A stretch of DNA of 8,109 nucleotides from Dichotomicrobium sp046543175 (GCA_046543175.1 JBKGZY010000123.1:1-8109), one strand, 5' to 3'. Numbered from the stretch's first letter, positions 1-6,194 are shown. A program made the numbers and translations. Notes: generated by a model not told the origin, from the sequence alone.

Positions 1-6
1 CTCTGG

Positions 7-54
7 ATTGCCGTGTTACTCGGGTCAGGCCCGAGCACAGGCAAGCACGGCAAT
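7..54. repeat. Nested inverted repeat with inner hairpin
   Basis: The 9-base arms ATTGCCGTG (7-15) and CACGGCAAT (46-54) are perfect inverted copies. Between them a second perfect pair, CTCGGG (19-24) and CCCGAG (30-35), closes a 5-base loop. The whole could fold as a two-tier stem-loop on either strand. No T-tract follows on either strand, so it is not a standard intrinsic terminator. It lies in the gene-free stretch 1-158, downstream of gapR, close to the window edge, so the neighbouring gene to the left is unseen. Possible roles are a factor-assisted terminator, a dispersed palindromic repeat unit or part of a small RNA; the sequence does not decide. Confidence 0.5.
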
Positions 55-130
55 GACGTTTCGTGATCTCGAGCAGCTGGATGGCGTGCTACTTATAGAT
101 TCGATCACGCTCTGACGCCCGGCCGACAGC

Positions 131-160
131 GGAAAACGAACAAGCCCGCAAGGCCGGGTT
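131..160 (-). terminator. Probable intrinsic terminator of gapR
   Basis: Read on the minus strand, the gapR stop codon TAA is followed at once by a short GC stem (CCCG with CGGG, extended by A-T pairs across one bulged base) and then by a T-rich run containing TTGTTCGTTTT. A short GC stem followed by a T-rich tail directly after a stop codon is the usual form of a Rho-independent terminator. The stem is short and bulged and the tail is interrupted, so the call is tentative. Confidence 0.4.
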
Positions 161-476
161 ACGCCGCATCCTCTTGACGGCTTGTATCGGTGCCCGCATC
201 CGACGGCGCATGCCACGATGACAGATCGTCGCTGAGCATCCCGAGCGCGTGGAGATAGGTCGCGAGCACGGCCTCCTCCTCCTGGCGCTCATGCGCCTCC
301 TTCTTGCGCATCTGCACGATCTTGCGCAGCGCCTTGGTGTCGAAGCCGTGACCCTTCGCCTCGGCATAGACCTCGCGCAGATCGGCGGTCAGCGCCGCCT
401 TCTCCTCTTCAAGCCGTTCGATACGCTCGATGATGGCGCGCAGTTGCTGGCGGGCGCTGTCGTGAAGTTCGCTCAT
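159..476 (-). CDS. gapR: GapR-like DNA-binding protein (DUF2312)
   Basis: This encodes a 105-residue protein of the DUF2312/GapR family, small nucleoid-associated proteins of alphaproteobacteria. In Caulobacter the family member binds overtwisted AT-rich DNA and supports topoisomerase action. Visible features: a long N-terminal coiled coil (about residues 5-40, rich in Glu, Arg and Leu, with the run IERIERLEEEKAAL), the family-typical EVYAEAKGHGFDTKALRKIV, and a basic helix KALRKIVQMRKKE at 48-60 that should face DNA. The core ends near residue 82; the remaining ~23 residues (Ser, Asp, Thr-rich and acidic) extend past the ~89-residue Caulobacter protein and look disordered. The start is ATG at 474-476, with a weak AGG about 8 bases upstream. 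The 173 bases between it and the next minus-strand gene hold no ORF I trust, so it may have its own promoter. Family assignment is firm; function is by family. Confidence 0.93.
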   Translation of the reverse strand: MSELHDSARQQLRAIIERIERLEEEKAALTADLREVYAEAKGHGFDTKALRKIVQMRKKEAHERQEEEAVLATYLHALGMLSDDLSSWHAPSDAGTDTSRQEDAA

Positions 477-629
477 GCGGCGGCCTGTCTCTCGGTTGCA
501 AGTGGCGGGTTTTCCAAATCCTGCGCCGGAGCGATCGCCCGGCTGCGATACCGCGCAGGCTAGGCCCGCACGCCACGCGCCTCAAGCCGCTCACACCGCT
601 TATCCAGAGACTTCGCGGCGGATGTGGAT

Positions 630-651
630 GACCGGCCGCCGCGCGGCGGTC
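630..651 (-). terminator. GC-rich hairpin at stop of fused amidohydrolase gene
   Basis: The segment folds into a strong stem: GACCG pairs with CGGTC and CCGC with GCGG, with one bulged G and a 3-base loop; its centre is the 14-base perfect palindrome CCGCCGCGCGGCGG. It overlaps the TGA stop (650-652) of the minus-strand gene and lies immediately 3' of it. There is no T-tract afterwards, so if it ends or protects that transcript it does so without the classic U-run. A hairpin exactly at a stop codon suggests a 3'-end structure; terminator function is inferred. Confidence 0.35.
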
Positions 652-1831
652 AGTGGCTGTCGCCGTGCGCGCTCTCGAAGCGGGCGGCCTGTTCGGGCGT
701 CGCCTCGGACTGGTACTTGGCCTTCCACTCGTCATACGGCATGCCGTAGACAAGCTCGCGCGATTCCTCCTTCGACATGTCGAAGCCGCGCTCTTCGGCC
801 GCTTCCCGGTACCAGTTCGACAGGCAGTTCCGGCAGAAGCCGGCCAGATTCATCATGTCGATGTTCTGTACATCGGTGCGCTCGCGCAGATGGCTAACCA
901 GCCGGCGGAACACCGCCGCCTCGATCTCGGTGGCGGTCTTGGGGTCGATTTCGCGCATCAGTTCCTCCTCACTCGGCGATCTGACATGCGGCAATAATGC
1001 CCCCTCATCGGCATAGGAGCCATAGCAATGTATGCGGTGCAACCCCCGGTTCGTTCGCCGCGCACCGAGAATGCGTGCGATGATCCGCGCCAGCCGCTCC
1101 GCCCAGGCGATCTGGCCGGCCTCGTCGCGAATCAGGTCCTGGCGGATTTCGATCAGCGCATGGGCCAGCCCGCGGCGCGTACCGTGCTGATACATGCTGT
1201 CGCCTTTCAGCCGGCCGGTATACGGCTCGTTCTCGCCGGCGACGATGTCGGGTTCGGCGTGCAGCGCGTCCACCAGCGGCTTGGCGAAGCGCGGGTCCTT
1301 GTCCCACAGCACCGTCGCGTGCCAGGGACGCGGGTGTCCCCGCCAGGCTTCGGTAAAGCTGTGGATTGAGAAGATGGCCGGCGGCTTGCCCGCCGCGATC
1401 GCGCCGTCGAGCGCCGTGTCGATCGCGGCGTGGTAAGGGCGATAGTAATTGTTGATACGGTGCTCGACTTCGCGCCGGTCGATTCGCGCATTGCCCGGGA
1501 CCACGGCGCCATCGGATATGCGCATGATGAGCGTCGGGTCCTCCGGTGCCCGGTTCGGGTCGATGAACAGCCGGGAAAAACGCGAGAGCACCGCCGGCAC
1601 GCCCAGAAGTGCGGCCAAGCGCCTCGTGACGGCAGCGGCCCCGATATCATAGGCGATGTGGCGTTCGAGCTGTTCGGGCGGCAGGCCCAGCGTGCCGTAG
1701 CCGGGCGGGAACGCGTTGCTCGCATGGTCGCAGGTTATCACCAGCCCTGCATGAAGAGCGCCGGGTATGAATTCGAATGCGTCGGCGGCGGACGATGCGT
1801 CCGAAGCCTTGATCTCCATCGGTTTTGACAT
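650..1831 (-). CDS. N-formylglutamate amidohydrolase fused to DUF1244 domain
   Basis: One open frame joins two domains usually found as adjacent separate genes. Residues about 20-275 match N-formylglutamate amidohydrolases (zinc-dependent deformylation of N-formylglutamate, late histidine degradation; homologues may act on other N-acyl amino acids): ITCDHASNAFP (32-42), RLFIDPNRAPEDPTL (87-101), SIHSFTE (155-161) and HGTRRGLAHALIEIRQDLI (216-234). The domain ends near HCYGSYADE. A linker of about 16 residues leads to a complete DUF1244 domain (292-393) with RTDVQNIDMMNLAGFCRNC and Cys333/Cys336, then the YGMPYDEWKAKYQ block. DUF1244 function is unknown to me; the Cys pair could bind metal. 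The start is uncertain: ATG at 1831 (used), ATG at 1819 or GTG at 1858 are all in frame and none has a strong ribosome site. Inside the frame a strong ribosome site precedes Met292, so DUF1244 may also be made alone. No other histidine-degradation gene is in the window. Confidence 0.9.
   Translation of the reverse strand: MSKPMEIKASDASSAADAFEFIPGALHAGLVITCDHASNAFPPGYGTLGLPPEQLERHIAYDIGAAAVTRRLAALLGVPAVLSRFSRLFIDPNRAPEDPTLIMRISDGAVVPGNARIDRREVEHRINNYYRPYHAAIDTALDGAIAAGKPPAIFSIHSFTEAWRGHPRPWHATVLWDKDPRFAKPLVDALHAEPDIVAGENEPYTGRLKGDSMYQHGTRRGLAHALIEIRQDLIRDEAGQIAWAERLARIIARILGARRTNRGLHRIHCYGSYADEGALLPHVRSPSEEELMREIDPKTATEIEAAVFRRLVSHLRERTDVQNIDMMNLAGFCRNCLSNWYREAAEERGFDMSKEESRELVYGMPYDEWKAKYQSEATPEQAARFESAHGDSH
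956..969 (-). promoter_or_regulatory. Internal ribosome binding site and ATG for DUF1244 part
   Basis: On the minus strand the sequence AGGAGG (964-969) stands 5 bases before an in-frame ATG (956-958), an ideal Shine-Dalgarno arrangement, exactly where the DUF1244 domain begins (MREIDPKTATEIE). In the +1 frame a TGA overlaps this ATG as TGATG, the usual junction of two translationally coupled genes. The in-frame reading through this site has no stop, so the fusion and a separate 102-residue DUF1244 protein (650-958) could both be produced. That a site this good survives inside a coding sequence suggests either recent fusion of two genes or continued dual use. Confidence 0.6.
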
Positions 1832-1858
1832 TGCCGGATTGGTTTTTTTGATGGGCAC

Positions 1859-1968
1859 GTCAGCGCGACGTGCGTTTTTTGGCTTTGCAACGGAAAGCCC
1901 TACCTTACAGAACTTTTTTCAGATGCAAACCCTTGCGCTTTACATGTTTGCTGATAATCACAGGCGCA
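1859..1968. promoter_or_regulatory. Divergent promoter region, AT-richer
   Basis: This 110-base gap lies between the divergent amidohydrolase-DUF1244 and glycerate kinase genes and is clearly richer in A and T than the genes around it, with several T-runs (for example 1876-1881 and 1914-1919). It must hold promoters for both directions. The best plus-strand -10-like element is GATAAT at 1953-1958, but the nearest TTGCGC (1933-1938) is only 14 bases upstream, and transcription from it would start within a few bases of the glycerate kinase ATG, giving a nearly leaderless message. On the minus strand TTGCAT is followed 15 bases later by TAAGGT, a weak match. I do not assign exact promoters. Confidence 0.4.
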
Positions 1969-3261
1969 ATGGCTCAAGATCCACACAGTGCCGATTTGAT
2001 CGCCCTTTTCGAGGCCGCAGTGGCGCGCGCGCTGCCGGCCCGTTGCCTGCCGGGCCTGTTTCCGGACCGGCCCGCCGGGCGCCTGGTCGTCATCGCCTGC
2101 GGCAAGGCGGGGGCGTCGATGGCCCGCGTCGCCGAGCAGCATTATGCCGGCGCGATCGCCGAGGGGCGATACGAGGCGCTGGCTGTGACCCGCCACGGCT
2201 ACGGCGTGGCGCTGGAGCATACCCAGCTGATCGAAGCCGGTCATCCCGTGCCGGACGAGGGCAGCCTGAAGGGCGCGGAAGCGGCGTTGGAACTGGCCGA
2301 CGGCGCGGGCACGGAGGATCTCGTTCTCGTCCTCTTGTCCGGCGGGGCGTCCGCCGTATGCGCCGCGCCGGTCGCCGGCCTGACGCTTCAAGGCAAGCAG
2401 GACCTGACAAGGGCGCTGTTGCGCTCGGGCGCCACGATCGGCGAGATCAACTGCGTGCGCAAGCACCTGTCGCGCTTCAAGGGCGGGCGGCTGGCCGCGG
2501 CGGCCGCGCCTGCGCGGATCGTCACGCTGGCGATCTCCGACGTGTCGGGCGACGCGCCGGATGCCATCGGCTCCGGCCCCACGGCGCCCGACCCGACGAC
2601 GCTGGCCGATGCGCGCGCGGTGCTGGCCCGATACGGCATCGCGCCTTCACCGGCCGTCGATGCGGCGCTGAACGACCCGGCGAACGAGACGCCGAAGCCT
2701 GGCGACAGCGCATTCGCAAAGTCGGACTACGTGCTCGCGGCCACGGCGGCACAATCCCTCGAGGCCGCCGCGCAAAAGGCCCAGGACCTCGGCTATCGGC
2801 CCGTCATTCTCGGCGACAGGCTGGAGGGCGAAGCCCGCGACCTCGCCGCCGCCCATGCCCGGCAGGCCCGCGATGTCCAGGCATCCGGCGGGCGCACCGC
2901 GCTGTTGTCGGGCGGCGAAGTCACGGTTACGCTGCGCGGCGACGGGCACGGCGGCCCCAACCAGGAATACGCGCTCGCCCTGGCGCTGGCCCTCGACGGC
3001 GCGCCCGGCATCCAGGCGCTCGCCGCGGATACCGACGGTTCCGATGGCGGCACGGGGGCGTTCGATGACCCGGCCGGCGCCATCATCGACTGGACCACGC
3101 TGAAGCGCGCCCGCGAAGCGAATCTCGATCCAGCCACATTTCTCCAAAATAACGATTCGCAGATGTTCTTCAGCGATCTGGGCGATCTGCTTGTAACCGG
3201 ACCGACCCACACGAACGTTAACGATTTCCGCGCTATTCTCATCGACCCGCCGGAGGATTAA
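1969..3261 (+). CDS. gckA: Glycerate 2-kinase (MOFRL family)
   Basis: This 430-residue protein is a class II glycerate kinase: an N-terminal DUF4147 domain and a C-terminal MOFRL domain. Members phosphorylate D-glycerate with ATP to 2-phosphoglycerate in the cytoplasm; older annotations call them hydroxypyruvate reductase (TtuD). Key blocks: VVIACGKAGASM (40-51) with Lys46 as the likely active-site lysine, LSGGASAVC (123-131), INCVRKHLSRFKGG (160-173), SDVSGD (190-195), GSGPT (201-205), then SGGE (314-317), GHGGPNQE (326-333), DTDGSDG (354-360) and TGPTHTNVND (410-419). Length is near that of bacterial family members. I chose ATG 1969 because the protein begins like relatives there; the frame is open back to 1870, but those residues (basic and aromatic) do not look like the family. 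The ribosome site (AGG, about 5 bases upstream) is weak. The next gene begins 72 bases on in the same direction; 2-phosphoglycerate leads through enolase to the pyruvate kinase substrate. Confidence 0.92.
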   Translation: MAQDPHSADLIALFEAAVARALPARCLPGLFPDRPAGRLVVIACGKAGASMARVAEQHYAGAIAEGRYEALAVTRHGYGVALEHTQLIEAGHPVPDEGSLKGAEAALELADGAGTEDLVLVLLSGGASAVCAAPVAGLTLQGKQDLTRALLRSGATIGEINCVRKHLSRFKGGRLAAAAAPARIVTLAISDVSGDAPDAIGSGPTAPDPTTLADARAVLARYGIAPSPAVDAALNDPANETPKPGDSAFAKSDYVLAATAAQSLEAAAQKAQDLGYRPVILGDRLEGEARDLAAAHARQARDVQASGGRTALLSGGEVTVTLRGDGHGGPNQEYALALALALDGAPGIQALAADTDGSDGGTGAFDDPAGAIIDWTTLKRAREANLDPATFLQNNDSQMFFSDLGDLLVTGPTHTNVNDFRAILIDPPED

Positions 3262-3278
3262 CGGCCCTGCGAATCCGT

Positions 3279-3300
3279 GCAGATCGCTGCGGCGATCTGC
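3279..3300. other. Perfect 9-bp hairpin between glycerate kinase and DUF1036 genes
   Basis: GCAGATCGC (3279-3287) and GCGATCTGC (3292-3300) are perfect inverted copies around the loop TGCG, 17 bases after the glycerate kinase stop and 33 bases before the DUF1036 start. No T-run follows, so it is not a classic terminator. It could attenuate or protect the transcript between the two genes, or be a protein-binding palindrome near a promoter for the downstream pair. The arm core GCGATCTG also occurs twice near the end of the kinase gene (3173-3180, 3182-3189), probably through codon repetition. Confidence 0.45.
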
Positions 3301-3333
3301 CAATACCATGCCGATCCGAACCGAGAGGTTTCC

Positions 3334-3816
3334 ATGACGAAGCGATCACCTGATCGAATCTCGCCCCGCGTGGCCGCGTTCACGGTGGCGGCGCTCGTGG
3401 CGCTCGGCGCGTTCGCCCCGGCCGCGCAGGCCGATCTCAAGCTGTGCAACATGACCCCGAGCCGCATCGGGGTGGCCATCGGCTACAAGGATTCCGAAGG
3501 CTGGGTCAGCGAAGGCTGGTGGAACGTCGCCGCACAGGACTGCGAGGTGCTGCTGAAAGGCGAGCTGATCGCGCGCTACTATTATGTCCATGCCGTCGAT
3601 TACGATCGCGGCGGCGAATGGGGCGGCGAAGACTACATGTGCACGAGGGACAGCGAATTCACGATCCGGGGTGTTCAGGACTGCGAAGGTCGCGGTTATA
3701 CCCGCACCGGCTTTTTCGAGGTCGACACCAAGGAAGAATCCGACTGGACCATTCGCATGACCGATGCGGAGGAAAACGCGAACGCTGACGGCGACACGGC
3801 TCAAGCCCAGCAATGA
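3334..3816 (+). CDS. Secreted DUF1036 protein
   Basis: This 160-residue protein belongs to DUF1036, a family of unknown function I associate with alphaproteobacteria. A Sec signal peptide is plain: basic TKRSPDRISPR, a hydrophobic stretch AAFTVAALVALGAFA, and a probable cut after AQA (residue 33), giving a periplasmic or exported protein. The mature domain carries the family pattern LCNMTPSRIGVAIGYKDSEGW, EGWWNVAAQDCEVLLKGEL, ARYYYVHAVDYDRGGEW and FTIRGVQDCEGRGYTRTGFFEVDT. Four Cys (38, 70, 103, 117) could form two disulfides in the periplasm. The tail after about residue 143 is Ala-, Asp- and Asn-rich and looks unstructured. Start ATG 3334 has GAGAGG 5 bases upstream and gives the signal peptide at the N-terminus; an upstream in-frame GTG (3277) would bury it. 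The stop overlaps the pyruvate kinase start (ATGA), implying co-transcription and translational coupling. Confidence 0.9.
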   Translation: MTKRSPDRISPRVAAFTVAALVALGAFAPAAQADLKLCNMTPSRIGVAIGYKDSEGWVSEGWWNVAAQDCEVLLKGELIARYYYVHAVDYDRGGEWGGEDYMCTRDSEFTIRGVQDCEGRGYTRTGFFEVDTKEESDWTIRMTDAEENANADGDTAQAQQ

Positions 3817-5249
3817 AGCAGGAACGGCGGGTCAAGATCATCGCAACGCTGGGGCCGGCATCCTCGCGCCCCGAGACCATCGACCGGATGATCGCCGCCG
3901 GCGCCGACACCTTCCGCATCAATATGAGCCATACGCCGCACGAGGCGGCGAAGGAGGCCGTGGCGGCGATCCGCGCAGCCGAGGCGCGGCACGGCAAGCC
4001 CATCGGTATTCTGGTCGATTTGCAGGGGCCGAAATTGCGCATCGGCGCGTTCGCCGAAGAGCCTGTCGAACTGAACCCGGGCGCCGAGTTCCGGTTCGAC
4101 CGCGCCGACACGCCCGGAACGCAGTCGCGCGTCTTTCTCCCGCATCCGGAAATCTTCAAGAGCGTCGCGCCCGGCGACCGGCTGCTGCTGGATGACGGCA
4201 AGTTGCGCCTGGATGTCACCGACGTCGCCAAGAACACGATCACCGCGCGCGTCGTCACCGGCGGGCGGCTCACCGGGCGCAAGGGCATCAGCCTGCCCGA
4301 CACGCTTCTGCCGGTCGGGGCGCTGACCGGGAAGGACCGGGCCGATCTCGACTACATGCTGAACCTCGGCGTGGACTGGCTCGCCCTCAGCTTCGTCCAG
4401 CGCGAGGACGACATCGCCGAAGCCGCGAAGCTGGCGCTGGGCCGCGCGGCGATCATGGCCAAGATCGAGAAGCCGGCCGCGGTCAAGCGCATGACGCATA
4501 TCCTCGAGCGCGCCGATGCGCTGATGGTCGCGCGCGGCGATCTGGGAGTCGAGATGCCGCTGGAGCAGGTGCCGGGCCTGCAGAAGTCGCTGACGCGCGC
4601 CGCGCGCCGGGCCGGCAAGCCCATCGTGATCGCCACGCAGATGCTGGAATCCATGATCGACGCCCCGGCACCGACCCGCGCGGAAGTCAGCGACGTTGCG
4701 ACGGCGGTGTTCGAGGGCGCGGACACGGTCATGCTGTCGGCGGAATCGGCGGTCGGCAAGTACCCGGTCGAAGCGGTGGAGACGATGGCGCGCATCGCCA
4801 CGGAGGTCGAGCGCGACCCGCTTTATGACGGCATCATCCATGCCCAGGATGTCGGCCCGGACGACAACGCCCCGAGCGCCATCAGCGCGGCCGCCTGCTC
4901 CATCGCCAAATCGCTGAACCTGGCGGCCATCATCTGCTACACCGCGACCGGCGCCACGGCGCTGCGCGCGGTGCGCCACCGGCCCGCCACGCAGGTGCTC
5001 GCGCTGACGCCGGTGCGGGCGACGGCCCGGCGGCTGGCGCTCGTATGGGGGCTGCACTGCGTGCTCACCGACGACCCGAAAGACCTCGACGACATGGTCG
5101 AGCGCGCCTGCGGCATCGCCCGCGAACAGGGATACGCCGCGCCGGGCGAACGGGTGATCATCTCGGCCGGCGTCCCGCTGGGCACCCCCGGCGCGACCAA
5201 CATGCTGCGCGTCGCGTTTATCGAACGCGACCGCGATCACACCTCCTGA
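3813..5249 (+). CDS. pyk: Pyruvate kinase
   Basis: This 478-residue enzyme transfers phosphate from phosphoenolpyruvate to ADP, giving pyruvate and ATP, the last step of glycolysis. Diagnostic blocks: KIIATLGPASS (8-18), FRINMSHT (34-41), ILVDLQGPKLRIG (66-78, start of the B-domain region), the B domain to about 165, LSFVQREDD (192-200), the signature IMAKIEKP (214-221) with catalytic Lys217 and metal ligand Glu219, ARGDLGVE (240-247), IATQMLESM (273-281), PTRAEVSDVATAVFEGADTVMLSAESAVGKYP (287-318), and a full C-terminal domain (about 345-478) ending with AGVPLGTPGATNMLRVAFI. Length is normal for a bacterial enzyme. The start ATG overlaps the preceding TGA. Codons from about 443 to 470 (5138-5224) are duplicated nearly exactly 2.4 kb downstream, so the present 3' end, including the last residues ERDRDHTS, may have been brought in with the adjoining insert. 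It faces the hxlR-type gene with only 44 bases between stops and no clear terminator. Confidence 0.97.
   Translation: MKQERRVKIIATLGPASSRPETIDRMIAAGADTFRINMSHTPHEAAKEAVAAIRAAEARHGKPIGILVDLQGPKLRIGAFAEEPVELNPGAEFRFDRADTPGTQSRVFLPHPEIFKSVAPGDRLLLDDGKLRLDVTDVAKNTITARVVTGGRLTGRKGISLPDTLLPVGALTGKDRADLDYMLNLGVDWLALSFVQREDDIAEAAKLALGRAAIMAKIEKPAAVKRMTHILERADALMVARGDLGVEMPLEQVPGLQKSLTRAARRAGKPIVIATQMLESMIDAPAPTRAEVSDVATAVFEGADTVMLSAESAVGKYPVEAVETMARIATEVERDPLYDGIIHAQDVGPDDNAPSAISAAACSIAKSLNLAAIICYTATGATALRAVRHRPATQVLALTPVRATARRLALVWGLHCVLTDDPKDLDDMVERACGIAREQGYAAPGERVIISAGVPLGTPGATNMLRVAFIERDRDHTS
5138..5224 (+). repeat. Direct repeat copy 1: 3' end of pyk
   Basis: These 87 bases inside the intact pyruvate kinase gene match 7576-7662 with a single difference, G at 5156 against C at 7594, a third-position change in a Val codon (GTG/GTC). 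Identity ends abruptly at 5225. The copy encodes the C-terminal strand region APGERVIISAGVPLGTPG and onward to AFI. It forms the left border of the 2.3-kb segment carrying the HxlR-type regulator and the flavoenzyme. Confidence 0.93.
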
Positions 5250-5293
5250 GGCCGCTGCGGGGCGCGTTCCCGTCCTCCATCAAGCGCGCAGAG

Positions 5294-6013
5294 CTATCCC
5301 GCTTCCTCGGCCAATGCCTGTTCCTCCCCGCGTCGGCGACGGGGAAATGGCGCGAGGGCGCTCAAGAGCAGCCAGTCTGGGAATGCGCGTGTCAGACTTG
5401 ACGGGCCTTCCAGACGAATGGCGCCGTTCGCGATCTCCTGCCTCAAGGATCGAAAGCCGCGCCACGCCTCCACGAAACGGCGAATATCGGCCATCACCTT
5501 GACATCGGTCTCGTAACCAGGGTGCTTCAGGCACATATCGACCGTGCCATCGGTGCAGACGAGCCAGAAGCGGCTGAAGCCTTTGTCCGTTCCGGAAAAC
5601 TCGAACGCGATCACGGTCCTGCCCGCTGGCATGGCCTCCGTGTTCATCCGGGTGTGCATGCTCCAGGCCAGAAAGGCCGGGTCGAGATCGTCCGTCACCA
5701 TATCCCGCGACCAGCGCTGGCCCCAGACAGCCAGATCCATGACGATCGGCTCCAGTTCCCGTCCGGCATCGGTCAGGTGATATTCGCCACCACGCCCGTG
5801 TGACGCTGCCTGACGGGTAACAAGGCCGGCATGTTCCAGCGTGGCCAAACGCTGCGACAGCAATGTCGCCGAAATACGCGGCACGCCCCTGTGGATGTCA
5901 TTGAACCGGGTGCATCCGTCGATCAACCGGCTGACCACCAGCAATGTCCAGCGCTCGCAAAGCAGTTCCGCGGCCAGAGCGAGCGGGCAGTACTGACCAT
6001 ATCCACGCCGCAT
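5294..6013 (-). CDS. HxlR-family transcriptional regulator with C-terminal extension
   Basis: The 239-residue protein begins with an HxlR-type winged-helix DNA-binding domain (about 5-105): the entry motif YCPLALAAELLCERWTLLVV (8-27), FNDIHRGVPRISATLLSQRL (37-56, including the recognition helix), LEHAGLV (59-65) and the wing GGEYHLTDAGREL (75-87). Cys9 sits where HxlR/YodB-type proteins often have a redox- or electrophile-sensing Cys; Cys19 is close by. Typical members stop near 110-130 residues. Here about 120 more follow (FEFSGTDKGFSRFWLVCTDG, YETDVKVMADIRRFVEAWRG, FPDWLLLSALAPF), which I think resemble an SCP2-like ligand-binding fold. The last residues (RRRRGEEQALAEEAG) look unstructured. 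ATG 6013 was chosen because GAGG lies 8 bases upstream and the domain starts there; an in-frame ATG at 6067 is possible. It diverges from the flavoenzyme gene across a palindromic operator-like site, so it probably controls that gene and itself. Confidence 0.85.
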   Translation of the reverse strand: MRRGYGQYCPLALAAELLCERWTLLVVSRLIDGCTRFNDIHRGVPRISATLLSQRLATLEHAGLVTRQAASHGRGGEYHLTDAGRELEPIVMDLAVWGQRWSRDMVTDDLDPAFLAWSMHTRMNTEAMPAGRTVIAFEFSGTDKGFSRFWLVCTDGTVDMCLKHPGYETDVKVMADIRRFVEAWRGFRSLRQEIANGAIRLEGPSSLTRAFPDWLLLSALAPFPRRRRGEEQALAEEAG

Positions 6014-6075
6014 GGGCCAAACCTCGTCTGCCGTTGAGTAAATGGACGGAGCCTTGCAGCTTAGCATGGCACAGA

Positions 6076-6106
6076 CAACTCCAAAATCTGGAGTTGCTCC
6101 AGATTT
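6076..6106. promoter_or_regulatory. Overlapping palindromes, probable HxlR operator
   Basis: Two perfect inverted repeats share their centre. The first has 7-base arms, CAACTCC (6076-6082) and GGAGTTG (6090-6096), around 7 bases. The second has 10-base arms, AAATCTGGAG (6084-6093) and CTCCAGATTT (6097-6106), around TTG. The unit CTCC/GGAG thus occurs three times in alternating orientation at 6079, 6090 and 6097. The site lies in the divergent region between the regulator and the flavoenzyme, 63 bases before the regulator start and 88 bases before the enzyme start. This is where an autoregulated dimeric winged-helix repressor would bind. The regulator-site pairing is inferred from position only. 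Confidence 0.6.
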
Positions 6107-6194
6107 GCAAGTTTTTTTGGATCATCTGTTCTGAAACACTCCCACTATCGCGCCAGTGCAAGGCGAAATCTCAAGGCAGGTATTGAGGATCACG

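Noticed and set aside
62..109. Inverted repeat CGTGATC ... GATCACG
   Set aside because: Seven bases with a 34-base loop is within chance expectation and no function suggests itself.
80..115. Possible tRNA T-arm-like string near GATTCGATCACGC
   Set aside because: No matching anticodon or acceptor stems can be laid out around it.
1005..1307. Alternative-frame reading inside the amidohydrolase, suggesting a frameshift
   Set aside because: The fused frame keeps family-like sequence through HGTRRGLAHALIEIRQDLI to HCYGSYADE, while the other frame is Arg/Ala-rich shadow sequence; an indel just before 959 cannot be wholly excluded.
1870..1968. N-terminal extension of glycerate kinase from ATG 1870
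   Set aside because: The added residues do not look like the family, and the stretch has the AT-rich, T-run character of intergenic DNA.
3173..3189. Tandem GCGATCTG repeats matching the nearby hairpin arm
   Set aside because: They encode the SDLGDLL segment and probably repeat by codon bias.
3801..5240. Long minus-strand open frame opposite pyk
   Set aside because: It is antisense to a complete pyruvate kinase gene and has the His/Arg/Gly-rich make-up of a high-GC shadow frame.
5330..5350. Hairpin CCCCG/CGGGG near the end of the regulator gene as a bidirectional terminator
   Set aside because: It lies inside the coding sequence and has a mismatch above the 5-bp base and no T-run.
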